A stretch of 64,000 nt of DNA from Pseudomonas sp. S35 (GTDB lineage: Bacteria; Pseudomonadota; Gammaproteobacteria; Pseudomonadales; Pseudomonadaceae): contig NZ_CP019431.1 of the NCBI RefSeq assembly GCF_009866765.1, positions 2,418,001 to 2,482,000 on the forward strand, written 5' to 3'. How positions within the stretch are numbered: position 1 is the stretch's first letter; each line of letters opens with the position of its first letter. Both the position numbers and the translations under genes were made by a program. The notes beneath the pieces were generated by a model. The model was not told the DNA's origin, ran no database searches, and worked only from the letters and a program-made list of their open reading frames with translations. Of the stretch, positions 37,887-46,904 are shown in pieces.

Positions 37887-39221
37887 ATGATTTTCACCAT
37901 GCGTTTGTCTCGAACGTTAGTCGCGTTCGGGTTACCCCTGGCTACGCAGGCAGCCGTGGCGGGCTACACCTTCGAAGACGGCAACCTCAAGGGGGAAGTG
38001 AACCTGAGCGCCAGCGCCGCCGTTATTTCCACGCGCAATGTCAACTTCGGCAGTGGCCGGGTCGACCTTCGCAGTGGCAAGAATGGCGGCGAAAATATTG
38101 ATTGGCAGGAGTTCTTCGTCAAGCCGGGCATCAAGCTGGAGTACGCCGTTCAACCGGACTTCAGCCTGCTGGCCGGCAGCTCCTTCGTGGCGGCCACGAC
38201 GTTGGGCGACGGCGATGCCGGCGGCTACACGCGCAGCTCGGACGGTGATGTGGCCGCTGAAGAACTCTACGCTGGGTTTCGGGCAGGGGAGTGGACGTTC
38301 ACCGCCGGGCGCCAAAATTACATGGTGGGCAGCGGCTTTATTGTTATGGACGGTAACCTTGATCAATTCAAGGATGGGGCGTACTGGCTCGGCCCCAGGA
38401 CCGCGTTTGAAGACTCCGCCGTGTTGGCGTGGGATCACGGCGCACTGAAATCCCAAGCGTTCACCTTGCGTACCGACGATGACTTGGGTGACTTTCGGAT
38501 GACCGGGGTCAACCTCGATTACACCCTCGATGACCAAGTGACCCTGGGCGCCATGGCGATGAAGGTCAAGTCGCTGGGGCCTCAGGGTGCTACGCCGCTG
38601 CGGCGCGACGGGATGCAGGTCTACAACCTTCGCGCGTTGAATGCCAAAGTGCCGGGCGTGTCGGCGCTGACACTCAACAGCGAATACGCCGTGCAGCGCG
38701 GCAGTGGTGAAGGCGTCGATTATGACGCCCGCGCCTGGTACGGCCAAGCGGACTACGTGTTTGAAGCCTTACCCCTGACGCCGATCATTGGTTATCGCTA
38801 CGCCAGTTTTTCCGGCGATGACAACCTTTCCGACAACCGCCAGAAATCCTGGGACTCTCTCAGTAAGGGGTTCGTCGACTGGGGAACATGGCTGGTGGGG
38901 GATGTTGTCGGCAACTACTTGCTTTACAACAGCAACGAGAATGTTCAGCAGTTTTCGATCAAGACGCAACTCAGCGAAACCCTTCGGCTCGGCGCCATTC
39001 ATTACCAGTTTTGGTTGGACGAAAAGAACTACTTCGGCGCAGCGGTCAGTGACCGCCGGTTTGCCGACGAGAGCGTCGTATTCCTGGAGTGGGCGCCCTC
39101 AAAGTCGTTTATCTCTTCGCTCTCCTACAACTGGGTCAAGCCCATGGCCGCCGCCAAACAAGTCTTTGGTGATGACCAGAAGTTCAGCGCGCTTGAACTC
39201 TATCTCACCTATCGCTATTAA
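37887..39221 (+). CDS. Outer membrane porin-like protein
   Basis: A 444-residue predicted outer-membrane barrel with a signal peptide (MRLSRTLVAFGLPLATQAAVAG) and a C-terminal aromatic end (ELYLTYRY). The sequence is full of alternating amphipathic strands and GxxD turns; WTFTAGRQNYMVGSGFIVMDGNLDQFKDGAYWLGPRTAF resembles alginate-export/OprD-like porins. The ATG at 37887 has AGGAGC six bases upstream. It lies between the NylB-like hydrolase and a binding protein and may bring the substrate across the outer membrane. Confidence 0.8.
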   Translation: MIFTMRLSRTLVAFGLPLATQAAVAGYTFEDGNLKGEVNLSASAAVISTRNVNFGSGRVDLRSGKNGGENIDWQEFFVKPGIKLEYAVQPDFSLLAGSSFVAATTLGDGDAGGYTRSSDGDVAAEELYAGFRAGEWTFTAGRQNYMVGSGFIVMDGNLDQFKDGAYWLGPRTAFEDSAVLAWDHGALKSQAFTLRTDDDLGDFRMTGVNLDYTLDDQVTLGAMAMKVKSLGPQGATPLRRDGMQVYNLRALNAKVPGVSALTLNSEYAVQRGSGEGVDYDARAWYGQADYVFEALPLTPIIGYRYASFSGDDNLSDNRQKSWDSLSKGFVDWGTWLVGDVVGNYLLYNSNENVQQFSIKTQLSETLRLGAIHYQFWLDEKNYFGAAVSDRRFADESVVFLEWAPSKSFISSLSYNWVKPMAAAKQVFGDDQKFSALELYLTYRY

Positions 39222-39260
39222 CGATCGCGTGCCCTGGTGGCCGTGCTGGAGTCTTTCAAT

Positions 39261-40364
39261 ATGAACATGTTTTTGCGTAATACCTTGCTGAGCGCTTTGG
39301 TAGCTGTGCTGGCCAGCGGTGCGTGCATGGCGCAAGAAAGGACGGTGCGCATCTATAACTGGATCGAGTATTTGCCGCCGGAGATTCTCAAAAGTTTTCA
39401 GGAGGAGACCGGTATCAGGCCGATTTACGACGTTTTCGATTCGGTTGAAACGTTGCAGTCCAAGCTGCTGACCGGCAACTCGGGGTATGACGTCGTCTAC
39501 CCGAGCAGTTCAAATGTCAGTCACTTGATACAGGCCGGCGCCGTCCAGCCTCTGGACCGTAGCCAACTGCCGAACTGGCCGCACCTTGACCCGGAGTTCA
39601 TGAAAACCCTGGAGGCCGCTGGCGATACGGGCAACCGCTACGCCGTGCCGTATCTATGGGGCACCACGTTGATTGGCTACAACGTCGATAAGGTCCACAA
39701 GGCGCTCGGCGCCGATGTGCAGATGAACACCTGGAACGTGATTTTCAAGGAGGAAAATCTGGCCAAGCTGGCGAGCTGCGGCGTCGGCTTCCTCGATGCG
39801 GCCAACGAGATTGTCCCGATTGCCTTGCACTACCAGGGGCTGGATCCCAACAGCGCCAAGCGTGACGACTACCCCCAGGCGCAGGTAGCGATGATGAAGA
39901 TTCGTCCCTACATCACCTATTTCAACTCCTCACGCTACGGCATGGACCTGGCGAACGGTGACATTTGCGTGGCCGTTGGCTGGTCTGGCGGTATGGCGCT
40001 GGCCAAGCAGCTCGCCGATGCCGGTGGCAAAGGGGTGAAGGTGGAGATGGCACTGCCGAAGGAGGGTGCACCGATGTGGTCGGACGTGATGATGGTGCCG
40101 GCCAATGCGCCACACACCAAAGAGGCCTATGAGTTTATCAATTACATTCTGCGTCCGGATGTGATCGCCCGCATCAGCAACAAGATCGGCTATCCGAACC
40201 CGAACAAGGATTCGACGGCCCTGGTCGATGCGTCTATCCGCGACAACCCCAACATGTATGTCCCGGATGAGGCGCGCAAAACCCTGTTTGCCCTGGAGCC
40301 CGTGTCGGCCGCTATCGAACGGGTTCGCACGCGCATCTGGACCAGCATCAAGACCAATCATTGA
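39261..40364 (+). CDS. Polyamine-type ABC substrate-binding protein (PotF/SpuD-like)
   Basis: A 368-residue periplasmic binding protein with signal peptide (about 1-24). It carries the PotD/PotF signature RTVRIYNWIEYLPPEILKSFQEETGIRPIYDVFDSVETLQSKLLTGNSGYDVVYPSSSNVSHLIQAG, followed by RYAVPYLWGTTLIGYN and the late VPANAPHTKEAYEFINYILRPDVIA. Relatives bind putrescine or spermidine. No ABC transporter subunits are adjacent, so the cognate permease is elsewhere or the ligand differs. It is 39 bases downstream of the porin-like gene. Confidence 0.9.
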   Translation: MNMFLRNTLLSALVAVLASGACMAQERTVRIYNWIEYLPPEILKSFQEETGIRPIYDVFDSVETLQSKLLTGNSGYDVVYPSSSNVSHLIQAGAVQPLDRSQLPNWPHLDPEFMKTLEAAGDTGNRYAVPYLWGTTLIGYNVDKVHKALGADVQMNTWNVIFKEENLAKLASCGVGFLDAANEIVPIALHYQGLDPNSAKRDDYPQAQVAMMKIRPYITYFNSSRYGMDLANGDICVAVGWSGGMALAKQLADAGGKGVKVEMALPKEGAPMWSDVMMVPANAPHTKEAYEFINYILRPDVIARISNKIGYPNPNKDSTALVDASIRDNPNMYVPDEARKTLFALEPVSAAIERVRTRIWTSIKTNH

Positions 40365-40370
40365 TCAATG

Positions 40371-40397
40371 AGCCCGACGAATGCTCTTCGTCGGGCT
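40371..40397 (+). terminator. Terminator-like hairpin after the polyamine-type binding protein gene
   Basis: Perfect 10-bp stem AGCCCGACGA / TCGTCGGGCT with a 7-base loop, six bases after the stop codon. It lacks a long T-run, so it may be an intercistronic attenuator or mRNA-stabilising hairpin rather than a full terminator. Confidence 0.5.
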
Positions 40398-40411
40398 TGG
40401 GAGTGTGTTGC

Positions 40412-40900
40412 ATGCCTGAGCCTTTACCATTGATGGGCGCGAACCCCAGCCTGCAGCGGGTGCTGACCTTGCGTGTCAGTATCGGCAGCGAATTGATAGT
40501 GGGGGCGTGCAGTGACGGCCTGCGCTGCAATTACTCTATCCTCGGAGGTGACTTCGAAGGGCTGGATCTGAAGGGGCGGGTGCTGGGTGGCGGTGAGGAT
40601 TTTTTCCTGCTGCGGCCTGACGGTACCGGCCAATTGGATGCGCGCTACAGCTTGGCGAGTGACCAGGGAGAGATCCTCAACGTTCACAACGTGGGCGTGT
40701 TGAACATGACCGAGCACGGTCGTCGGTTGGAGCGCGAGGGCCATTGGCCGCTTCCCGAAACCGAATACCGGTGCACCTGCACCCCCACGTTTCAAGTGCC
40801 CAACGGGCGCCTGGCGTGGCTTTCACGAGGCAGTTTCATCGGCCAGGTTTTCTACCCTGCGGTAGACCAGGTAGTCATCTGTTGCTACCGCTTTTCTTGA
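40412..40900 (+). CDS. DUF3237 family protein
   Basis: A 162-residue protein beginning MPEPLPLMGANPSLQRVLTLRVSIGSELIVGA. The GGDFEGLDLKGRVLGGGEDFFLLRPDGTGQLDARYSLASDQGEILNVHNVGV core and the final FQVPNGRLAWLSRGSFIGQVFYPAVDQVVICCYR are typical of DUF3237, a small beta-barrel family of unknown biochemical function often found in aromatic or amine catabolic operons. GGGAG precedes the ATG. It is the last plus-strand gene before the convergent TetR regulator. Confidence 0.8.
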   Translation: MPEPLPLMGANPSLQRVLTLRVSIGSELIVGACSDGLRCNYSILGGDFEGLDLKGRVLGGGEDFFLLRPDGTGQLDARYSLASDQGEILNVHNVGVLNMTEHGRRLEREGHWPLPETEYRCTCTPTFQVPNGRLAWLSRGSFIGQVFYPAVDQVVICCYRFS

Positions 40901-40912
40901 CGCTTGCTCTCG

Positions 40913-41524
40913 TCACACCCGCATGCCGCGAAACAGCAATTCGGTGATCTGTCGAACCTGGGCCGAGTGTGATGCTATGTCCGGCTCTTGTTGATTGACC
41001 AGTCGAAACAGCTGTAAGTGGGAATAGTCGTTCAGCAGGAAGGCTGCCAACTCGACATCGAGGTCGGCGTGCAGCTTGCCCGCCTGTTGCAGCTCCCTAA
41101 GCAAGCCGCAGATCTCTGCTTTGAGCGCTTCATTCATGGCGCGATAACGCTGCGGCAATCCGCTGTCCCCGCCAAACAGAATCATTGGCAACAATTCGCG
41201 CCAGAGGTCGGGGTGCATGACCTGCAGTGCGTATCCGGTCAGCAGGCTTTCCAGGTAGCACAAGGCGTCCACGGGATCTTCCATGTCCGGAATCCGACTG
41301 CGGGTGTCCTTGAGGGCGCGTTTGTCTGCGTCTTGCAGGATCTCCAGGATGATCTCCTGCTTGTTACCGAAGTATTTGAACACGGTGGGCGCGGATACCC
41401 CCGCTACGTGAGCGATCTGCTCGATCGTAGTGCTCTGGAAACCTTGACGTTCGAACAGCTCGATCGCGGCCTTACTGATAGCTTCGCGACGCTCGGCTTT
41501 TTGACGTTCACGCAATCCGCTCAC
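40913..41524 (-). CDS. TetR-family transcriptional regulator
   Basis: A 203-residue regulator with the N-terminal TetR helix-turn-helix AISKAAIELFERQGFQSTTIEQIAHVAGVSAPTVFKYFGNKQEIILEIL and a helical ligand-binding domain. The GTG at 41524 has AAGGAA seven bases upstream and is preferred to the in-frame GTG at 41542. A 14-base near-palindrome (TACTTAATTGAGTA, 41585-41598) upstream is a candidate operator for autorepression. It is convergent with the DUF3237 gene, 12 bases apart, and may control that operon. Confidence 0.88.
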   Translation of the reverse strand: MSGLRERQKAERREAISKAAIELFERQGFQSTTIEQIAHVAGVSAPTVFKYFGNKQEIILEILQDADKRALKDTRSRIPDMEDPVDALCYLESLLTGYALQVMHPDLWRELLPMILFGGDSGLPQRYRAMNEALKAEICGLLRELQQAGKLHADLDVELAAFLLNDYSHLQLFRLVNQQEPDIASHSAQVRQITELLFRGMRV

Positions 41525-41914
41525 TGAAAGATTCCTTGCCACACAATTATCGGACGAGAGGGCGCCCCTAGGATCTCGATAAAATACTTAATTGAGTAAA
41601 GTTTTTCAAAGTTTCAATTGCTGACGGTTCATGTACTGGCCCTTGGTCTGGAGTCGACGGGAATTGAAAGTCCATCATTTGCGACGACTGCACAGCCTGC
41701 GCAGTTAAGAGCGGACTGTACCGTCCGCGTGGCGCATGTTGCTTCATCTTGAGTCAAGTTAGGCCCGGCATGACGCACGAATGTCCACCGTCCACTGGCA
41801 TGCGCACACCTGTGATTTACGCAACAGACGTGTCGGCGTCGTGTTTCGTTTCTGCGGAAAATCGCTGGAGTCCAGGGTAGTCCTGTACGAACACGTACAG
41901 GGTTAAGTGCAACA
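41525..41914. promoter_or_regulatory. TetR-gene upstream region with near-palindrome
   Basis: These 390 bases hold no convincing gene. The only clear structure is the near-perfect palindrome TACTTAA/TTGAGTA at 41585-41598, a candidate operator 61 bases before the TetR start. The rest separates the 3' end of the heme oxygenase gene from the TetR gene. Confidence 0.4.
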
Positions 41915-42553
41915 TTACGGGGCGGTTCGAGTTCGTAGTGTGGCTGGCTCTCCTAGGGCCTGCGGACCAGCATCCGGCGCTAACACGCTGCGCACCTTCG
42001 CCCGGTAAAAATCAAACGCATTTATTGCGCCTTGTACGGCCTGTTGCTCTTGTTCTGCGTCCATCTCCTGGCTGTCGAGCAGGGCAATGAACTGGCGCCA
42101 GTGCAAGCCGCGCCCGCCTGGGTGGGCGGCCAGGTGGCTGGCGCCGTGGGTTTCGTTCAGGCCCAGTTGCTGGGTTTCCTTGAATAAAAACGCCGCGCCC
42201 AGGTTGGAGCCTTCGCTGCAATACAGCCAGCCCAAGGCTTCGAAGGGCCCGTTGACCTGGGCCGGGGTCGGCTTTTGCGGCACGGCTTGGTCGAGGTCGA
42301 GCAGGTCGCGCTTGACGGCTTCGAAGCGCGGCAGTTCGCTCAGGCCCGGCAGGCGCTGGTTAAGCTCGGCGTCTGTGTACAGCCCGTCGATGGCACCATG
42401 AAACGCATGCTGCAGTTGCAGGAACTGGGCGTAGCGCTCGCGGCTGTCGAAGGGGCGGGCCTGCATCACCAGGTCGTTGACGTTGTCGTGGTCGCGGGTG
42501 GTGGCGGCCTTGATGCGCTTGGCTCGCGACGTTTCAAGTGGCGGGGTGGTCAT
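41915..42553 (-). CDS. Biliverdin-producing heme oxygenase (HemO/PigA-like)
   Basis: A 212-residue helical protein. The probable proximal heme ligand is H22 (ATTRDHDNVNDLVM), and the distal helix region reads FEALGWLYCSEGSNLGAAFLFKETQQLGLNETHGASHLAAHPGGRGLHWRQFIALLD, close to the GSxLGAAFLFK pattern of Pseudomonas HemO. It should open heme to biliverdin, CO and iron. The ATG at 42553 has CAGGTG upstream. It lies 93 bases downstream of the M50/HlyD gene, with a copy of the CATTAAG-N4-CTTAATG motif in between. No BphP-type phytochrome or heme uptake gene is adjacent. Confidence 0.87.
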   Translation of the reverse strand: MTTPPLETSRAKRIKAATTRDHDNVNDLVMQARPFDSRERYAQFLQLQHAFHGAIDGLYTDAELNQRLPGLSELPRFEAVKRDLLDLDQAVPQKPTPAQVNGPFEALGWLYCSEGSNLGAAFLFKETQQLGLNETHGASHLAAHPGGRGLHWRQFIALLDSQEMDAEQEQQAVQGAINAFDFYRAKVRSVLAPDAGPQALGEPATLRTRTAP

Positions 42554-42621
42554 GTTGGCACCTGTCGATTCAAGAGGTGCGAAGCATGGCGAACCGAGCA
42601 CTCTGCCGACAATCGCGCAAC

Positions 42622-42639
42622 CATTAAGAACGCTTCATG
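42622..42639. promoter_or_regulatory. Palindromic motif, copy C (upstream of heme oxygenase)
   Basis: CATTAAG-AACG-CTTCATG, one mismatch from the perfect palindrome found at 48682-48699; 69 bases before the heme oxygenase start and 8 bases after the M50/HlyD stop. Confidence 0.55.
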
Positions 42640-42646
42640 CAAGCGC

Positions 42647-44752
42647 CTAGAACGCCGATTCGCGAATCAGCACAGCCAACACCCGGCGCCAGACGCCCAT
42701 CGCCAGGCTCTGCGATTGGCCCTCCAGCACCACCGTGCCACGCAAGGCCATGTTGGGCGCCGGGCTGCCTGGCGCGGGGCGCAGCAGGGCGCGGTACAGT
42801 GCTTTTTCCGGTTGGGGCAGGCGTTCGTGATCCAGGGTTGCGGCAATGGCACCCTGATACACCGAGGCCAGTTCCGGTGTTGAGGTCAGGCGGCGCACGG
42901 CGGTTTGGCCGAGGCTTTCCAGGCTCACGTCGAGGGATGGATGGGCCAGGTTTTCCGGATAGAAGCGCCCTTGGCTGCCCGTACTCAGGCGTGCCAGGTC
43001 CTGTTCCTCGACAAACGCTTCGACGCGTCCACCTTGAGTGCCCACCAACGTGCCCAGCCATTCCCCGGCGGCCAGCCATTCGCCGGGCTCCAGCGGCTCG
43101 GCCAGGTCGGCGAGCACCCCGTCAAAGGCGGCATACACCGTGAGCTGGCGCATCTGTTGGCGCAGTAGCTGCTGACGCTCGCGGGCGGCGGCCAATTCCT
43201 GGCGCACCACCAGCAAGTTGGCGGCGGTCTCGCGGTTGAGCACCTGGAAGCTGTCCTGCCATTGCAGGGTCAGGATGCGGCGGTCGAGGCTTTGCAGCTC
43301 CTGGCGCAAATCCGGCGCTTGCAGCTGGAACAGCGCCTGGCCGACGTGCACCGGCTGCCCTGGCGACACGTCGATGCGCTCCAGGCGCGCTGCCATCGGC
43401 ACGTACAACCCGGCCTGTTGTTCGGCGCGCAGCAGGGCCGGGGCGTGCACGCGGCTGCTCCAGGGGATGCAGGCCAGCAGCAATACGCTGCCCAGCACCA
43501 GCAAGGTGGTCAGGCCATGACGGTTCATGCGGTAGTCCTTGCGGCGCGCGAACCATTCGCGCAGTTCATTGAAGATCGGCAGCAGCACGAAGTAGAGGAT
43601 TTCGACGATAAACAGCAGGATGCCCAGCAGCTTGAAGGCAAAGTGATAGACCAGCAGCGCGATGCCCAGAAACAAAAAGAAGCGGTAGATCCAGGTGCCG
43701 ATGGAATAGCCCACCAAGGTCCGTTCCAGCCACGGCTCGAAACGCTCCGGGCGCGGCTCGTTGAAGGCGAACAACCACTCGCGCACGCGCCAGCGTGTCA
43801 GGCGAAAGGCCCGTTGTTGCAGGTTGGGTACCTCCAGCAGATCCGACAGCAAAAAGTAGCCGTCAAAGCGCATGAACGGGCTGAGGTTGATCGCCAGGGT
43901 CAGCACCCAGGTGGTAGTCGCCAGCATAAAGGCGGCGCTGCGCAACATGCCATCGGGCAGGAAACTCCATAGCAGGGTGGCCCACGCCGCCAGGCTCAGT
44001 TCGGCAAGCATGCCGGCGGCGCCGATGGCCAGGCGTTGTTGCCGGCTGCGCAGGCGCCAGGCACCCGACGTGTCGGTATAGAGCACCGGCCACATCACCA
44101 GCAGCGCCACGCCCATGGTCGCCACCCGCCCACCGTAGCGCTTGCAGGTGTAGGCGTGCCCCAGTTCATGCAGCACCTTGGTCAGCAGCAACGTCAGACC
44201 GGCCAGGGCAGCGCCTTCCAGGGTAAAAAAGTGCAGGAAGGTATGGATGAAACTGTCCCACTGCCGCGCCACCAGCGCTAGCCCGAGCATCGCGGCACCC
44301 AGGGTCAGGTACATGAACACGCGGCTGTAGAACACCTCAACCCACGCCAGGGTGCGGGAGAGAAAGCGGTCAGGGCGTACCAGCGGAATGCGCACGAACA
44401 GGTAGTTCTTCAGCAACCAGCGGGCCCAGCCGGTCTTTTGCCCGTCGGCGATGCGTGCCAGCCGTGCGTTGTCTTCGTCGCCTACGCTGTGCAGCAATTG
44501 GTTGTGCTGCAAAAAGCCCTTGAGCTGTTCGACATCGCTTTTGTCCAGCGCCAGGGTGCTGGTTTGGCTGATGGTTTGGGCGATGGCCTCGGCGTCGCCC
44601 AAGGACCAGCGCCCGAGCATCTCCACCTCGGCCCAGCCCAGGCGAAAAAACTGCCCGCGAGCCGGGTCTTCGAGGGTCCAGGATGGCGAACCGTCGCGGT
44701 TCTGCGGGCCCTCGTGCAGGCGCAATTCCTCACGCAGCGGCGCAAGCTTCAC
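42647..44752 (-). CDS. Membrane M50 (site-2) metalloprotease fused to HlyD-type adaptor
   Basis: A 701-residue inner-membrane protein. After a soluble N-terminal region (1-110) it has several membrane helices (about 140-430) carrying the zinc motif H195-E-L-G-H199 (LTKVLHELGHAYTCKRYGG) and the second M50 motif near 295 (NLSPFMRFDGYFLLSDLLEVPN). The C-terminal part is periplasmic: a biotinyl-lipoyl/HlyD domain (LERIDVSPGQPVHVGQALFQLQAPDLRQELQSLDRRI), a coiled coil and a beta domain (VYAAFDGVLADLAEPLEPGEWLAAGEWLGTL). It starts with GTG overlapping the stop of the preceding gene (GTGA). Likely an exporter inner-membrane component, possibly processing its substrate. Confidence 0.88.
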   Translation of the reverse strand: MKLAPLREELRLHEGPQNRDGSPSWTLEDPARGQFFRLGWAEVEMLGRWSLGDAEAIAQTISQTSTLALDKSDVEQLKGFLQHNQLLHSVGDEDNARLARIADGQKTGWARWLLKNYLFVRIPLVRPDRFLSRTLAWVEVFYSRVFMYLTLGAAMLGLALVARQWDSFIHTFLHFFTLEGAALAGLTLLLTKVLHELGHAYTCKRYGGRVATMGVALLVMWPVLYTDTSGAWRLRSRQQRLAIGAAGMLAELSLAAWATLLWSFLPDGMLRSAAFMLATTTWVLTLAINLSPFMRFDGYFLLSDLLEVPNLQQRAFRLTRWRVREWLFAFNEPRPERFEPWLERTLVGYSIGTWIYRFFLFLGIALLVYHFAFKLLGILLFIVEILYFVLLPIFNELREWFARRKDYRMNRHGLTTLLVLGSVLLLACIPWSSRVHAPALLRAEQQAGLYVPMAARLERIDVSPGQPVHVGQALFQLQAPDLRQELQSLDRRILTLQWQDSFQVLNRETAANLLVVRQELAAARERQQLLRQQMRQLTVYAAFDGVLADLAEPLEPGEWLAAGEWLGTLVGTQGGRVEAFVEEQDLARLSTGSQGRFYPENLAHPSLDVSLESLGQTAVRRLTSTPELASVYQGAIAATLDHERLPQPEKALYRALLRPAPGSPAPNMALRGTVVLEGQSQSLAMGVWRRVLAVLIRESAF

Positions 44753-46068
44753 AGCGCCAGCCAGATACGCGCAGTGGCCAACGGGCGGCGCAGCAGAAAG
44801 AAGATCAAGCTGGTACGCCCGGCGTAGACCTTGGCCGTGCCTTTGAGGCCGACGCGCAGGCGCGGGTCGGCGCTGTCGAACGCGGCTTTGAGGCGGTACG
44901 CCATGCCGCCGTCGGGCGTCGGGCTGGCGCGATAGGACAGGCGCTGCAAGGTGGCCGGCAACGGTGCCGACGGGTCGGTGTTGAGAAACAGCAAGGTGGC
45001 GGCGCCCGGTTGCAGCTCAATGGCATCGGCCACCGGCAACAGGATCTCCAATTGGGTTTGCTGTGGATCGGCGACCAGCATGATGCGTTCGCCCAGGGAC
45101 ACTGGGCGTCCGACCCAGTCGCTGGGGTCGTCGAACACCGCCACGCCGGCGCGCGGCGCGGTGATCAAGGTGCGCTTGAGGTTTTCCTGGAGGAAGGCCA
45201 CTTCGCTCAACGCCTGTTCACGTCGGCCCTGCAACACTGCGAGGCTGGCCTTGCTGCGTTCGTCGCTGAGGGCTTGTTGCTGGGCTTGGCGAAACTCCGC
45301 ATCGCTGATCGACAACGCCTGGCGCGACGACTCCAGGCGGCTTTGCAGTTCCCGCGCGTCGAGCTGTACCAGCGGCTGGCCGGCGCCCACGTTTTCGTTC
45401 GGCTGCACCAGCACGCGTTCTACCACCCCTTGCATCGGCGCACGTAGCACGTTGGGGTGCAGGGCAACGATTTCTGCCGGCGCGAGCACCGACTGACGAA
45501 TCGGAATCAGCAGCAGCGCCAGCAACAGGCCCAGGCCGATCAGCAACGGGCGCCGCTTGACGGTGGGGCGCAGGCGTCGGGTGCCGGGGTTGAGCAACGC
45601 TTGCCAGGCGTGCCCGGCCGCGTCCAGCCACAGTGTCAGCAGTTGCTGTTGGGCATCGCTCAGGGGCTGTTCCCGCGCCAGCAGCAGCGCGCCAAGCAAC
45701 TCGCCCTTGGGGTTTTTGATCGGCAGCCACAGCAGCAGGTGGGGAAGGTGCTCGGCCCAGATCTGCGCGTCGGCGGCCGCCAGTGCGTGGCGGTCGATGG
45801 CGTGGATCACGGCGGCGTTATCGGCAACTTGCCACTGGCGGCAGAGTTGGCCGAGCCAGGTGGTGAAGGGCGCGTCCCGCTCCACCACGGCCAGCCCGGA
45901 CAGCGTTTGCCAGCGTTGATCGTGGCAGTGCCACAGCAGCGCCTGGCGATAGTCCAGCAACAGGCGTGTGTCATTGACCAGCAAGAAACCCAAGGCCTCC
46001 AGGCTGCTGGCGGCACGCAGGCGTTGTTCAAGCTGCAACAGGTCCGCCAGGACGTTGTTGGGGCTCAT
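44749..46068 (-). CDS. GAF-like domain / HlyD-type membrane fusion protein
   Basis: A 439-residue protein with an N-terminal cytoplasmic GAF-like domain (about 10-160; LEALGFLLVNDTRLLLDYRQALLW ... HLLLWLPIKNPKGELLGALLLARE), one membrane helix (about 174-193; PLLIGLGLLLALLLIPI) and a periplasmic HlyD region (IVALHPNVLRAPMQGVVERVLVQPNENVGAGQPLVQLDARELQSRLESSRQAL), a coiled coil and a beta barrel. Start overlaps the previous stop (ATGA) and the stop overlaps the next start (GTGA), so translation is tightly coupled. The GAF-like domain could let the exporter respond to a cytoplasmic signal. Confidence 0.85.
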   Translation of the reverse strand: MSPNNVLADLLQLEQRLRAASSLEALGFLLVNDTRLLLDYRQALLWHCHDQRWQTLSGLAVVERDAPFTTWLGQLCRQWQVADNAAVIHAIDRHALAAADAQIWAEHLPHLLLWLPIKNPKGELLGALLLAREQPLSDAQQQLLTLWLDAAGHAWQALLNPGTRRLRPTVKRRPLLIGLGLLLALLLIPIRQSVLAPAEIVALHPNVLRAPMQGVVERVLVQPNENVGAGQPLVQLDARELQSRLESSRQALSISDAEFRQAQQQALSDERSKASLAVLQGRREQALSEVAFLQENLKRTLITAPRAGVAVFDDPSDWVGRPVSLGERIMLVADPQQTQLEILLPVADAIELQPGAATLLFLNTDPSAPLPATLQRLSYRASPTPDGGMAYRLKAAFDSADPRLRVGLKGTAKVYAGRTSLIFFLLRRPLATARIWLAL

Positions 46069-46841
46069 GATTGCGGTGGCGCGAGCAGGGCATTACCGCT
46101 CATGCCGGGCAGCAGCGTGGGGTCGTTGCTGGTGATGCGCCCGAACACTTTGATCGACTGGCTGATAGGGTCGATCACCGAGCCCAGGCGGGTGACTTCG
46201 GCGGGATATTGCTGGGCGGTCTCTTCCAGGCGCACCTGGAATTTATGCCCCGGCTTGAGCCAGACCATCCAGTGTGACGGCACGATCAACTCCACTTCAA
46301 ATGAGCTGTCGTCGTAGATCGCCAGCAGCTCCTTGCCTTCTGCCACGTATTCGCCGGGCTGTGCCTTGCGTTCGGCGACCCGCCCGGAAAACGGCGCATT
46401 GATCGCGCAACGCTGCACCATCACCTGGCCCACGCCACTCTGCGCCCGGGCCATGTTCGCTTCCGCCTGGGCCTGGGACAGGTCCGACACGCTGATCGAC
46501 TGCAACTTGTCCAAGCGCCGCGCCACCTCCAGCTTCTTGCTGGCGGCGGCTTCGGCAGCGACGGAGTGGTTCAACTGCGCCCGATGCACCGCGCAATCGA
46601 AGGTCACCAGGCGCTGGCCCTTTTTGAAACTAGCGCCTTCCTTGACGTCCAGTTCCAGCACCTTGCCCGCCAGTTCGCTGGACAGCACCGTGCGCCGGCT
46701 GGCACTGAGCTGCACGCGCAGTTGCGGCGTGTTGTCGGCCTGGCTGGAGGGCGCTTGCAGCGGCGCGGGCTCCGAGGCGCAAGCCGCCATGGCGGGGAAT
46801 AACAGGCACAGGGGCAACGTGATAGGGCGAAGGCTACGCAT
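46065..46841 (-). CDS. HlyD/RND-adaptor-like lipoprotein
   Basis: A 258-residue periplasmic adaptor. The N-terminus MRSLRPITLPLCLLFPAMAACASEP looks like a lipoprotein signal with the Cys at about 21. The body has a lipoyl half-motif (LSSELAGKVLELDVKEGASFKKGQRLVTFDCAVHRAQLNHSVAAEAAA), a coiled coil and the second half (CAINAPFSGRVAERKAQPGEYVAEGKELLAIYDDSSFEVELIVPS). It would bridge inner and outer membrane components. ATG 46841 is used because the signal begins there; its ribosome binding site is poor. It lies 63 bases after the TolC-like gene. Confidence 0.85.
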   Translation of the reverse strand: MRSLRPITLPLCLLFPAMAACASEPAPLQAPSSQADNTPQLRVQLSASRRTVLSSELAGKVLELDVKEGASFKKGQRLVTFDCAVHRAQLNHSVAAEAAASKKLEVARRLDKLQSISVSDLSQAQAEANMARAQSGVGQVMVQRCAINAPFSGRVAERKAQPGEYVAEGKELLAIYDDSSFEVELIVPSHWMVWLKPGHKFQVRLEETAQQYPAEVTRLGSVIDPISQSIKVFGRITSNDPTLLPGMSGNALLAPPQS

Positions 46842-46904
46842 GGGGCGGAGGGTCTCGGTAAATCGGGGAGAACCCCGGCGGCCTTGCGGTGGCCGGGGTG
46901 GCAA

